DNA of 64,000 nt from Thalassia testudinum (lineage: Eukaryota; Streptophyta; Magnoliopsida; Alismatales; Hydrocharitaceae), in NCBI GenBank assembly GCA_037157565.1, contig JAZHRO010000013.1:35344501-35408500 (forward strand). Direction: 5' to 3'. Shown here in pieces: positions 45,110-57,100 of the stretch. The notes under the pieces were generated by a model. It saw only the letters and a program-made list of their open reading frames with translations, was not told the DNA's origin and made no database searches. Numbering within the stretch: the stretch's first letter is position 1; every line of letters begins with the position of its first letter. Made by a program: the position numbers and the translations under genes.

Positions 45110-45886
45110 TATGGTATACCTACATCTGTTACGACCTGATTGTTGCTTTCGATTAACTATAACTGATGTTTCAAAGATTTCCACATCCTTAGGTGCAACT
45201 GATTCCATAGAACCAACTGTTGATACTACCCAATGCAGCCAAGATACATTTCTTGCACAAGAAGATGGGACATCTAAACCCTACTACTCTTACACAAGGA
45301 ACTTAACATGCCCTTATTTGTGCTCTTACAAAAAATAACATACCCTTATTTCTGCTCTACACACGTGGCAAGATTTGTATTCAAGGTTTTAAATGTAGAA
45401 ATACTTATATGCCATTCAGCCCATAAAATTGGTCAAATGGAAAGAAATAGAGTACTAAAATTTACACCGACGAACTTGTACTTGCCACACTACCATTACT
45501 TCCAATGTTAAGATTGATGGTGTTTACGTTGTACTATACCATTTCTTATTACTTGTTCACTCTTTTGTATCGTTACTACTAGAACTTCTACATTGACAAG
45601 AGTTATTAGAAGAAATTGGATTCAAAAATGCCGATGATGTGATGTGTGCAATTGCCAAAATTGGTCTCAATTTAACATGCTCTTAGAAATGAAACTTAAC
45701 ATGTCCTTACTTATACCGTCACGAAAAACTTATATGCCATTCAGTCCAAAATTAATGGTCATACTACAAAATATGGAGTCCTACAATTTATGTCAAGTAA
45801 CTTCTACTTCTCACAGCCACCATTATTTCCAAAGTTAAGATCGTTGGTGTTTACATTGTACTCTATCGATGAATTTAAATGGTTAA
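45110..45886. repeat. Imperfect direct duplication upstream of the FAR1-domain fragment
   Basis: Two diverged copies of a segment of about 180-200 bp (about 45330-45540 and 45670-45870) share words such as ACTTATATGCCATTCAG and TTAAGAT(T/C)G(A/T)TGGTGTTTAC. No coding signal is seen. They could be part of the same old element as the FAR1 fragment or its promoter region. Confidence 0.5.
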
Positions 45887-46285
45887 ATGGCAAATTCAGA
45901 ATGCGTTGTATATTCTGCAAAATTGATTGCAAGTACCGACCAACATGTCAGTGTTGGGAAGAATGAGATTACAATTGGGATGCAATTCCCTACTTGGGAA
46001 GACTTGTATTCAAAGTTGCAAACATATGCTCATAGCAGAGGATTTGAGTTGTACATTAGTACATCAAACTATCATATAAAAGATCGATCAATGGTAAGGC
46101 ATGCTACAGTTGCTTCTTCCCGGTTAGGAAATGCTCCAAAGAACCCAACTAATCCATTGTACAATCGTCGATTGACAAGCAAGGTAAATTGCCCTTGTAT
46201 ACTAAAGGCTCGAATGTGTGGTTCTTTCAACTATATCATAGTTGAAAGTCATTTAGAGCACAACCATGACTTATTAGAACAATAA
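45887..46285 (+). CDS. FAR1/MULE-type DNA-binding domain protein fragment (132 aa)
   Basis: An unbroken frame from ATG to TAA. Residues about 30-130 match the FAR1 DNA-binding domain: GMQFPTWEDLYSKLQTYAHSRGFEL, a basic stretch, then VNCPCILKAR and SHLEHNHDL. This is a C...HxH zinc-binding pattern related to WRKY-GCM1. In plants this fold occurs at the N-terminus of Mutator-like transposases and of the FHY3/FAR1 transcription factors derived from them. No MULE transposase or SWIM domain follows in the next 1.1 kb. It may be a domesticated single-domain gene, the first exon of a longer gene, or a transposon remnant. The lack of stops is notable among so many decayed neighbours. Confidence 0.65.
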   Translation: MANSECVVYSAKLIASTDQHVSVGKNEITIGMQFPTWEDLYSKLQTYAHSRGFELYISTSNYHIKDRSMVRHATVASSRLGNAPKNPTNPLYNRRLTSKVNCPCILKARMCGSFNYIIVESHLEHNHDLLEQ

Positions 46286-47429
46286 TTGACACACTTTTTA
46301 AGAACAAGGAAAGTGGTTAACATGGTAGATAGATTGAGGATTGATGTTAATGATAGGTTCGAAATAGGTCTATCCTAGACTATATCCTCCTTTGTTACTG
46401 AGTATGGGAATATGATAGTGTATCATTTACACAAGATGATGCCCGTTATGAGTTGCAGTACAGAAAGCTACATTTAGCGAATGATGATTGTGGTGATACT
46501 TGTTTGTATTTCCCTGCATTATGCTCCTAGAGGCTCGTGTGTGGTGGATGCATGTGGTATTCCATATGGTCCTACATTTGTTCTTTGATTTGTTCGTGCT
46601 TATGTACAATCTTTGTATTGCTTTGTATTTCGTCTTGTGCTCGTCCATTTCTCCCATGTCTCCTTTTTATAAACTTTCTATTTGTTTGTTTGAATGGTGT
46701 TTTGTGTGTGGCCGTGTGTGTCGGTATGTGTTGTATGTGGGAAGTGATTTCTTCTATTTGTACGTCAACTAGGTCGACTTCTTTTTGTTTTGAGGCATAT
46801 TTGTTATGGGTAATGATAGGATTTGTGCACGGTGGGTGTTTCATTTTGTGAGCATGTGCTTTGTCAAGTGCTGTGCTATCTCCTTTTATGCTTATAACTC
46901 ATGTTTGGAGACGACATTCGAGGATTCTTTTTGTTCCAAGGACATTCTGAGGGTAGTTGTTGTAGCTAATGGTAGGCTTTTTGCTCGGTAGACGCTTCAG
47001 TGCTCAGTTTTATGTAAGCTAGATAATTAATTTTTGTAAGTACATTCAACTAAAGAAGCTATGTAATTATTTTTTGTGAAATCCTGCAATATCATGTATG
47101 GTACTACTTCATTCTCTAATCACTATCCTCCTACGTGTGATGCTGTTTGTGATCATTTCTGGAGTAGCATGTGGGTAGTATGTTGCAAATACTTCAAATA
47201 TTTCTTCTCATTTCAATGTTTCTTTGGAATAAATCAACACCATTCTCCTCTCTCATATAAACGTCTATTTACCCACATTAGTTGTCAATTTTGATACATG
47301 CAGCTTTCTATTTCCATGCAATGAAAAATACTAACATGTATAAAACACCAACCTTTGCCCAACACAGGACACATCCGTGGGTGTGCATCTAAGAGTGTGT
47401 ATTTTCTTGTAAATTTTCTGCCTTCATAG
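46286..47429. other. No gene recognised
   Basis: A T/G-rich sequence with small ORFs on both strands, none of which resembles a protein family. About 46300-46440 could continue the FAR1-type gene (VDRLRIDVNDRF-like residues at 46325-46360), but it is frame-broken. Confidence 0.4.
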
Positions 47430-48361
47430 CTTTATGATGAGAACCTCATCATAAGCCATAACTAACTCATTTTGACCTAATACAGAGACTAAAAGCTCCT
47501 ACATAACCTTAGAAAGGCTTGGCTCAGAGAGATTCTGAGTTTGCAAAGAAAACATAAACTGAGGGGTAAAAATGTAATTTCACCAATCCAATCTGAAAAA
47601 AGGGTAACTCAGGGTCCAAACATAGGTCAAAACAACCTAATAAGAAGAAAAGTGGGATGAAATGACTCAACAAGGGCTGCAGTAACTCCGAAGAATTAAA
47701 TGACATCCTGTAACCCTAAAAACAAACCCACTTAAATACACGAGGTTCGAGGAAAAGTAAAAATAGAATAAACCCTCTAAAATTCATAGAAAAATAATCT
47801 CTAGGGTTTAGAACCTTCAATTTGGCCTTAGGAACCCATTTTGACCTACATTGAGAACCATGCCCAATTAACAACTTAATTTGAGTTTTTGCGTAAATTG
47901 ATCAGTCAAACAAGGTTTAATCTAGAAATAAAATTCACCATCAGAATCCTTAGGTCCTAATTAGTCATGTATAAAAACTCGAGCCTAAGAAGAAACCTTC
48001 TTGACCAACTTTACACTTTGGTCCTCATACATTTACTTTCTGGCCCTCAACTTTTGAACCCTCACATTTTGGACCCTAACTCCCCTTCGTTCTTTGCGTT
48101 TAGGTCCCTCCTGCAAAACCTGAGCAGCACCATGCTCCGGCGACCTTGCGCGGAGCATGGCGCCGCGCAGGGTAAGGGAGGGGGCCTGCCAAGTCAAAGG
48201 GGGGTGCCCTGCGTCGTCAGTCACCGCAGGAGCACCCCCCTGAGTGCTGCGACCGCCCATACCGCCCGTGCGAACGCACGGACGGTATGGGTCTCCTTCC
48301 TCCGGCGTCCTCCGGCGAGGGAGACACGTCGTCTCCCTCCGCCCTCCTCTCTGATTCTGCC

Positions 48362-48373
48362 CCTATAAATACC
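48362..48373 (+). promoter_or_regulatory. TATA box of solo LTR X4
   Basis: CCTATAAATACC at the border between the AT-rich first part and the C-rich body, the expected U3/R position. Confidence 0.6.
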
Positions 48374-49564
48374 CCCGTCGCTCCGCCGTTCTTCCCAGCT
48401 CGGATCTGACGGAGATACCCCCTCACTTCCTCTCTTCCCACTCCGACAGACGCCCCCTTGCTCCGGCGGCTTCTCCTCCTCCTCCTCGTCGCCCTGCCGC
48501 ACTACCAGCAGCAGGGTTACCTTCCCTCGATCTTTCCGCGCCACGCCGCACCCTGCTGGCGCCTCTCCGGCCCTCTCCTCGCCACCGCCCCTTCCTCTGG
48601 GCAATTTCTTCTCCGGCGACAGTCGATACGACTGTCGCCTGCGCAAACCCCTCCTCGTCCAGCTTAGCAGGTAGAACTTCTCCTTTTCCTCCCCTCTTCC
48701 TTTTCCTCACTTTAAACCTTTACTGTCGCCCTCAAGTCCGATCCTGACCACCGTCACCCCCTTCGTCTCCGGCTACCCTCCGGCGAGATGCCCCCATCAC
48801 TCCACCACCCCACACGGCTCGCCGACCTTCACAGAACCTCCGCCTCCTCACCCTGATCAACCTCCGCCCTTCCACTTCCCGCCACTTGCCCTCTGCAGAC
48901 CCCCCGAACAAACCCATTTCCCGTGCTGCAGTTTGACCTAGGGCAGCCCTCATGCTCCGCCCCGCCGCCTGCTAGACCCCCCCACCACCTTCGCGTATCT
49001 GATTAGGCTGAGAGGCCATTCCTCTGTGGACAGGTATCTCGACCGCCTTCGCCATTGCTGCGCTGAAGAAGCACCTTCAACCTGCAGCTCCAGGTGCGCT
49101 TCGCCTAGGTCCAACTCCCAGGCTGCACGGGGCATCTCCGCGAAGAGTCCCAGGCTCGCAGCTGGGGCGAAGGCCTCACGTGAAGTCGCGATTGCCAGCT
49201 GCCTCCTCCACTGCAGGCGCTCAATTGGGGTGGGACATTTAGTCCCACCTCGGAAACTTTGAGAGGCACGCGGGCGCTTAAAGGCAAAAAGTGCCTTAAG
49301 CTGTTCGCCTCCTGATCACGGGGTGAGGTCCCTCTCACCCGCCCGACTACCCGGCCTCGTCCGCGCTCACGCCCCGCGGACCTGGCCCGACTCGATTAGC
49401 CCGACCTACACTCCTCGCCCACCACCGCACGCCGGTAGGTCTGGACCCGGGCGCGACCCGCGTACCCGATCAACCGGTTGCTCTGGGAGAGATTTCCTAA
49501 GAGTGAATTCTGAGAGAGAGAGACGCGGGGGGAGGGTAGAGTAGGTTTTGCCCTCTGACTTAAA

Positions 49565-49975
49565 CCGTGAGTGTGCAGGCACAGGTGAAGAAGAAGGAGA
49601 AGGAGACACACTGTAGCAGCAGCAGTTTAAGTCGTCTAATTGAAAAATCAGACGACGTCCTGAAGACAAAGAAGAAGAAGAAGAAGAAGAAAAGAAGGAC
49701 AGAACCGCAACCAAGAAGAAAAAAAAAGAAGAGGAAAGCAGCGAGCACTTAGCAGCTGCAGAACAGGAAGAGAAGACAAGAAGCAGAGAAGCAAGAAGAA
49801 AAGAAGAACATGAGGACAAAGAAGAAAAACAAGATCTGAAGAGCAAGAAGGAAGACCAAGAAGAAAAAGAAAGAGAAGAGAAGAAAGCACAGGTGAAGAA
49901 CAACCAAAAAGACAAGAAGAAAGAAAAGATGAAGAAGCAAAATTTTCCCCTCCCTCTCTCTCTCTCTCTTTCTTT
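49565..49975. repeat. Polypurine (GAA/AAG)n tract of X4
   Basis: About 400 bp almost without pyrimidines on the sense strand, collinear with the inverted tracts in X1-X3. Open frames here are compositional. Confidence 0.8.
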
Positions 49976-50145
49976 TTGTAATAGAAACTTTGTACCTCTT
50001 AAAATACGACTTGCTCCCTGAGTTCGACCTCGGGAACTCTTTTATTTCCAAGTAAAAAAAATATATCTGTAATGATGGCAATAACTAGCTGTACTACAAC
50101 GTAATTTCTACAACAAAAGCTAGTCACAACGCCATCGTCACTTTA

Positions 50146-50739
50146 CTTCTAATTTTTTGTTCTCACTTGGTGCCCTCATTTAGGAGTGCTCACGTGTGCT
50201 CCACAAGTATCTAGTTCCACACTACAGCTGGTGCCTTGTCAAAATCTCATTCCTCGCCTTAACCCTTCCTTGGTTCGCTTATGGGTGCCACATACAATAC
50301 TTTCGTAACTGTAATCCATTTTCAATGGGATTGAAACCTACACTTATGTATTGCTGAAATGTCATCTATTTTTACTTACTTTTTTATAAAATGAATGAAT
50401 CTTGACCTCTCCCTTTGAGCAGCGGCATGTGCTTTGGCTTGTGGTAAGGGTCTGACATTTACTTGCATAGTTGGTATCTTGCATAGAAGAGTTTCATACC
50501 TTATTAGATGGGTGCCTCATCCAATTACTTATGAAATGGAATTAATATTAGATGTGATTGAAATATGAATTGTTCAATAGTTTTGCTCACGTAGTTCTTT
50601 ATAAAGAACTACAAGATGTGTGCAAACCATTTGCATGATGCTGCTCTCAGTAACATTCATGAAATTGAACACTGAATGTCAAGTGCTCGTTATAGCCATA
50701 ATTGTGTAGTTTGACTCCAGATAACTGTGTAATGTTGAT
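50146..50739. other. No gene recognised
   Basis: AT-rich intergenic sequence between solo LTR X4 and LTR V. Only short ORFs without family resemblance. Confidence 0.4.
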
Positions 50740-51310
50740 GTCCAAGAGGTTAAATGTAAGGAGATCTTTGTAGGTTTTGACTGAGGGGATGAGATCGAGC
50801 GTGATAAACAAATAATGCGGAAATATAACGCAAACAATCACAAATATGCAATCTCACAAAGACACAAGGGATTTTTAGGTGGAAATTCAAACCCGTGTAA
50901 AAACCACCACTTAAACTTCTCAACTTAGGATTTCCCAATTAACCTAGTCGATCAAAACGACTACTGAACTACTTCAACAATGATAGTTCAACCTATATAC
51001 AACCACACTACTTACACGATGGTAGCGTACCTCAAATCGACACTACTTTGTACGATGGTAGTGTACCTTAAACCCTTCATCTTCAAGAAGAGCATTTTGT
51101 CTCGCGAGGGAGACAAGAATTTGGAAAGCGAATACCTAAACAAAAACAACTTACAACAATAATATAGAGCCACAAAGTGTAAATGTTAAACTTAGCTTTT
51201 ACAGGCAAAGGATACTTCCCATTAATGGAAGTGTGTCGACTAACGACGCAATGTGCGTGAACCATGCAAGGCACGACAACTTTCTCAGATGTGAAGATAG
51301 GAGAATGGGT
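50740..51310 (-). mobile_element. Copia-like LTR V, left part
   Basis: The text around 50870-50950 (a GGGATTTTTAGGTGGAAA block, AAAACCACCACTTAAAC and CTTCTCAACTTAGGATT) closely resembles the corresponding part of the Y LTRs, so this is a related Sirevirus-type LTR on the minus strand. It is interrupted at 51311 by element W and resumes at 61942. The outer boundary is not resolved. Confidence 0.5.
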
Positions 51311-51503
51311 TGACATGCGCGTGACGCGTGTGTTTAGAAGAGTCGTTATATATTGCGCTTGTAACGTCGGTTTTAAAATGAAGGAATGGACGTGAGTTCG
51401 AGTGTCGAACTCAGGGAGGCGTGAAAATTGAATTTTTCTCGTCACTCATTGTCACGGAAATAGCGGGTTTTTGCTTGCAAAAAGTCGTGGGTGAAAAGCG
51501 AGT

Positions 51504-51540
<37 letters not shown>

Positions 51541-52741
51541 TAGGGTTAGGATTTTTTTCATTTACCGCATGCAACTCAAACATAAAAGAGAACAAGAAAT
51601 TGAATAAAAAACAAATTCATTTGACATGCAACTTTAGTTCATAATTACAACACTAGATAAATGCTTAAACATAAGTAAAGTAAAGCTTAAGATAAAAAAG
51701 GAAAGAGAGAGAGAGAAGCCGGCGAGGCAGCCACGGCGATGGAGGGGGGCTCCATCGGTGGCTCGTCGTCTCCAGCAATTACAAAGGGAGCTAATGGTAG
51801 CTAGGAGGGGGGTAGAACACTTGCAAGTGGAGTGAATGCCTCCCATGGGTGGTTGGAAGGGGTTTAAATAGGAAGAAGGGCTTTCCAAATGAAGAAGGGG
51901 TTTTAGCGACGTCTAGGACGTCGCTAAAATTCTTCCCAAAACGTCGGTGAAGTCCGCTGCCCACCGGTCGCTCAAGCGCATCTGTCCTTCTTCGCGTTTG
52001 ATCCTCGTGCGCACGTCGTAAGCCGTTTGATCGAAGATCGGACGGCTAAGATCCCGCAAAGAGCGCGCTCGCGGATCGCTGCTGAGGCGCGCGCGTCTTC
52101 GCGTTATCGAGCGCGTGAGCTTCCGTGCGCATCTGTTGCACCGCGCGGCTCCATCTGCGCCGTTCGCTGCCGATCAGGCGATCAAATTCGCGCGCACCTC
52201 AAATCGCGCAGAAATTGGGGAGCGGCGAGCGTTTCGAACCCACGCCCCTCTCTATGAGGTTGAAGCGCCGACCGCTGCGCTGTAGCAGCGGATTGTCGCG
52301 GCCAGCGTCGAGCGTGCGGTGTTCTCGGCCGTTCGATCGAAGATCGACGGCTGAGATTCATCCTCCGGGTGAAGGTGGAAGCAGGCGGCGGTCTGGATGC
52401 AGCGATCGAGCGCCACATGGCACGTTGTGGGCTGTTGATCATTAGATCAACAGTCAGAACTTCTTGGGCCCATTGCAGGAGCTCTGGATGTCGAATTTGG
52501 CCGATTTCAAGTTCGCTGGGCTCTGTTCATCGCTCTGAATCCATCCATGTGGTCCGATTGCTCATCTGCGGCCTATTTTGATAAGTATTTATACAAATGG
52601 CCATTAATACTGTTTTATAGGCAATCTTGATGTATGATGCATGCAATGCTCCCATTTTATTTATGATGTGTTATCTGTGTATTTTATTCTTAAGATGGAC
52701 CTCAATTAATAGAATTATCACCCTAGGATGCAGTGTTATCA
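51311..52741 (-). mobile_element. 3' LTR of W
   Basis: 1431 bp; the plus strand runs TGACATGCGCG to GCAGTGTTATCA. It holds a (GA)n run (51501-51539), a TATA-like TATTTAAA on the minus strand (51861-51872), a foldback around CGATCGAAGATCG (52030), and a tRNA-like module at 52222-52292. The element-orientation start is TGATAACACTGC. Confidence 0.9.
52222..52292 (-). other. tRNA-like module in the W 3' LTR
   Basis: The minus strand reads CAGCGCAGCGGTCGGCGC (an A-box-like D arm with a perfect GCGC/GCGC stem), then CCTCATAGAGAGG (a possible anticodon arm) and GCGTGGGTTCGAAACGC (a T arm with an exact GGTTCGAAAC B box). The acceptor stem is weak. It is the same strand as the LTR and is repeated in the other LTR. 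Confidence 0.55.
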
Positions 52742-52754
52742 TACCCCCATGCTT
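52742..52754 (-). other. Polypurine tract of W
   Basis: The minus strand reads AAGCATGGGGGTA and is immediately followed by the LTR start TGATAACAC. It is the plus-strand primer site and is nearly the same as the tract of G2. Confidence 0.85.
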
Positions 52755-54157
52755 ACCCCTTGCTAGTCCCTAGCAAGGTTTATTCTAGCCCTTATTTCCA
52801 GTTAGAATTTAAGAAGTAACTACTTAGAACTTCATTACTTGTCAATAGGAGGAAATATATTAAGATCTTAATCTACAAAGACTAAGCAACGCTCGGGTGC
52901 CTGTCAAAATATGAATCGCCTGAATCCTTGCTTTAATTTATGTAAATATATATATATATATATTCTTATTTTTAGATTTTTTTTGAATTAAGAGTGTGTT
53001 GATAACTTTTTACAGTAACCCAACCCACCCAAAACTCGGACAAAACTCTAAGTGCTAAGCATCTTAGTGTGAGGATTGTGATAGACTCACTCAATGGTAA
53101 TTTAGACAGACTTCGGGTTTCTACACCCCTAGGTGACTGAAAGAGGAAGTGTTTTGCCTGAAGGTGTATTTGTTCTATCGATAGCTTTCTCCCTACGTTT
53201 GTTTTAATTGGGGTCAACACAAGGATTTTTCCAGTGTATATCTCCCCGGCTTGTTCTACTTCCTCGCTTCTTCCTTAAGTGTTTTGGTTCTTTTTGTGCA
53301 TTTACTGAGCTAGGCTCTGGACAACCGACCAATGAGATGTTACCCACGATCACTTGCCAGCCATACTCTTGCAGTGAAGTGTGGTTTATTTTGTTCTCTT
53401 TTTTCTCCCTTTTTTTTTTTGGTAGGTGGCTTCCCTGATCTCAAATTTACCTAGTGGCAATGAAGAAAAGGTGGTCCCATGGCTGAGCTCTGGACAACCT
53501 GCCAATGGGCTGTTACCCACAACAACTTGTCAGCCATACCACCCTAGATAGTTCATTAGCTACCCAATTTCTATCAGAATCTCCGAGGAGTGAGTCTATG
53601 CAAAAATGTGTGCAAATGCTTAGACTAAAAGTCCTTTTGAGTTAGAGGGTGAGTTGATAAGTCGTATACTTATCACCTTATTTAGTTAGTGGATTAAAGT
53701 AGCTTAAGGTTGCAAGGATTTGAAGCTAAATCCATATTTTAGCGGTCACCAGGGCTGATTAAGCCTGAAGACCTGAAAAGTCTAAGTGTTTAAGTTCTTT
53801 CCGTATTATTTCCCACTATTGGCAAATTTCTAATGCCTAAGTTTTTCTTCCTAAATTCATTTATATATATATTTATTTATTCTATTCAGACTAATTAAAT
53901 GAGCTTAGGATCATGCAAGTTACCACCCTGCCATGCTTAAGTTGGATAATGTCCTCATTGACAAATACATGGATGCAACAGGGGTTTGAAAAGATATTAC
54001 CTGAATGAAGTAGGATACCTGATCAGTCTGAATCTTCTGGGTTGCCTCCCAGGAAGAGCTGAGTTTAATGCCTCCAGTTGGGCGGTGCTTTGTGTCATCC
54101 CTCAATGAGGGTGACACTCTCCTTTCGGGGAACCTGGGCTAGGAAGTGTTTCAATCT
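52755..54157 (-). other. 3' non-coding region of W
   Basis: Lies between the pol stop and the polypurine tract. It contains two copies of a segment of about 60 bp (53309-53370 and 53484-53542) sharing CTCTGGACAACC and TGTTACCCAC. Near pol there is a degenerate form of the conserved TGAGGACATT...CTTAAGCATGG motif (53933-53962) also present in G2. No coding signal. Confidence 0.7.
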
Positions 54158-57100
54158 TTACCCATTAACAGTAAAAGTATGCCCAGTGTTCGGGTCAGCG
54201 ATTTCAACCGCCCCATTGGAGTGGGGCTTGACCACCCTAAATGGTCCTGTCCACTTGGACCTGAGCTTCCCTGGAAAGAGTTTTAGGCGGGCATTGAAAA
54301 GCCAGACTTGCTGGTTAGGCTCAAAGGTCTTTCTATGGATGAGTTGATCGTGGACGGCTTTCATTTTCTCCTTATACAATTGACTATTCTCAAAGGCGTC
54401 TCGACGAATTTCTTCGAGCTCAGAGAGTTGGAACGTCCTTTGCGCATCGGCTAACTGGGAATCCATGTTACACTGCTTGACAGCCCAGTAAGCCCGGTGT
54501 TCCAATTCGACAGGAAGGTGGCAGGCTTTGCCAAAGACCAGGCAATAAGATGACATGCCTATCGGGGTCTTGAAAGCGATCTTGTATGCCCACAGGACAT
54601 CATCTAGTCGTGTGGACCAGTCTTTCCTGTTAGGTCTCACAATCTTCTGTAGAATGTTCTTGATTTATCTATTTAAGACCTCAGTCTGCCCATTTGTTTG
54701 CAGATGATACGGGGTAGTGATGCGGTGGTTAACCCCGTATTTTCTACGTAAGGCACGAAATTGGGAGTGAATAAAATGACTTCCACCATCACTGATCATG
54801 GCCTTTGGTATTCCAAACCAGGAAAAGATGTTCTCCTTAACAAAGTCCATGACAGTCTTATGATCGCATCGGCGGGTGGCGACGGCTTCAATCCATTTAG
54901 AAACATAGTCTACCGAGACTAGGATGTACTCAAAGCCGTTGGATGGTGGAAAGGGGCCCATAAAATCAATACTCGAAACGTCGAAGATCTCGACAATCAA
55001 AATGGGCTGGAGGGGCATCATATCTTTTCTGGTCATGGTCCCCAGTGTTTGGCAGTGCGATCAAGTCTTGGCAAAGTTGTGTGCATCCTTAAATAGGGAA
55101 GGCCAGTAAAATCCAAACTGCAGAACCTTCGCTACCGTTTTCTTTCCTGAGAAGTGGCCACCACAAGCTTGGTCATGACAAAAAGATAGCACACTCTGAA
55201 CTTCATTCTCGGGGATACACCTCCTGATGATCTGGTCGGCATAGAGGCGAAACAACATGGGATCATCCCAGAAATAGTGCTTGGCCTCAGCCAAGAACCT
55301 ATCATGTTTTTGTCTGGACCAGCTGTGCGGGGTCTGTCCTATAACCAGGTAGTTGACATAGTCAGCATATCAAGGCAGTTTCTTATCTTGCACGGCCAAA
55401 ATGTGTTCATCGGGGAAGGTGTCGGATAAAGGCAGGGAGGGTCCAATGTGGTCTGGGTGAAGTATGGATAAGTGGTCAGCCACCACATTCTTTGATCCGG
55501 CTTTATTGCGGATTTCCAGGTCAAATTCCTGCAACAGTAGGATCCATCTGATGAGCCTAGGTTTCGCGTCCCTTTTAGCCAACAGGTGTCGAATGGCTGA
55601 ATGGTCAGTATAGATGGTCACGTGGGATCCTAGCAGGTAAGGTCGGAACTTCTCAAGTCTGAAAACTACAGCGAGCAATTCTTTCTCTGTGATCGTATAA
55701 TTTCGTTGGGCCTCATCTAACGTTTTGCTTGTGTAGTAGATCACCACGAGTTTCTTTTCTTGTCTTTGTCCCAGGACAGCGCCTATGGCAAAATCTGATG
55801 CATCACACATAATCTCAAAGTCCTGGGACCAATCCGGGGGCTGAAGTACAGGTGCTGTGCAAACTAAGTCCTGGAGGGTGTGATAAGCCTGGATGCAATC
55901 AGAGGTCATGTGAAATATGGCGTCGTTGGCTAGAAGGTCGGTTAAGGGTTTGGAAAGCTTGGAGAAGTCTTTGATGAACCTTCGGTAGAAGCCAACATGT
56001 CCCAGGAATGAACCGATCTGCCGGACAGAGCTAGCCAAGGATCTGGTCAATGAAGCAACCAAGCATGCCGGTCAATGATCTTTCTTGGTTGCTTCATTGA
56101 GCTTCCTGTAATCAATACACACCCGCCATGAAGTGGTGGTGCAGGTGGGGATGGATTCGCCATGCTCATTGGTAACAACGGTGAGCCCGGCTTTCTTTCG
56201 AACCACTTGAGTGGGGCTCACTTAGGGGCTGTCAGAGATGGGATAGATGATGTCGGCGTCAAGCCACTTGATAATTTCTTTCTTAACGACCTCCTGCATA
56301 TTTGGGTTTAACCGTCTCTGCATCTGGCAGGAGGGTCGTGCCTCATCTTCCAGATAAATCTTATGAGTGCAATAGGCGGGGCTAATTCCTCTTAAGTCTG
56401 AAATGGTCCATCCAATAGCGGCCCGATGTTCCGAAACGGTCGCAATCAACCTGAGTTCCTGATCTTGGGTTAGATGAGAGTTAATAATCACAGGGAAGGT
56501 CTGGTCAGGTCCAAGGAAGACATACTTGAGATTCTCAGGTAGTGGCTTTAGTTCGGGTGCGGGTGGAACAACAGTTGAAGGGAAGGGGAAAGGCGGGAGT
56601 TGATCAACATCAATCTCCTCAAATGGTGTTGTTTGATGGTAATTAGCCCTACAGAGGTCCATGGGCAGCGATGGTGACGGGTCAGAACAGTCGTTACAGG
56701 ATTGGTGTCGGAGACAGAACTAAGGGTGAGGCATTCCTCGACCAAAGGTTCCACGGGATCATGTTCCTCAACACAATCACAATCAAAAGACTTGGTCGCC
56801 AGAAAGATATCCAACTGCATTTTCTTATCTCCGAAGGTGATTTCCATACATCCTGTGTCACAATCGATGTTCCCCTTAGCTGTAGCTAAGAAAGGTTTGC
56901 CTAAGATTATGGGTGCGTTCTGTAGTTTTTCAGGGACTTCCATGTCGAGCACCAAGAAGTCGACCGGAAATAGAAGTCCTTGACCCGCACAATCACGTCC
57001 TCGACAACCCCCTTCGGGGTCTTCACAGATCTATCAACCAGCTGGATGGTGACAAGTGTAGGTGTCAACTCTTCGAAACCAAATTGGTGATACAGGGTTG

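Larger units (their letters stand above)
47435..50140 (+). mobile_element. Solo LTR X4 (Athila-like)
   Basis: It starts with TGATGAGAACCTCATCA and ends ...GCCATCGTCA, flanked by a perfect CTTTA duplication (47430-47434 and 50141-50145). At 2706 bp it is the cleanest copy of the X family. Its parts in order are an AT-rich first part (47435-48100), a TATA box (48362), a C-rich body, GTGGGACATTTAGTCCCACC (49231-49250), GGGGTGAGGTCCCTCTCAC (49320-49338), a GA-rich purine tract (49565-49975), and GCTCCCTGAGTTCGACCTCG (50013-50032). No protein domain or second LTR. Confidence 0.87.
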
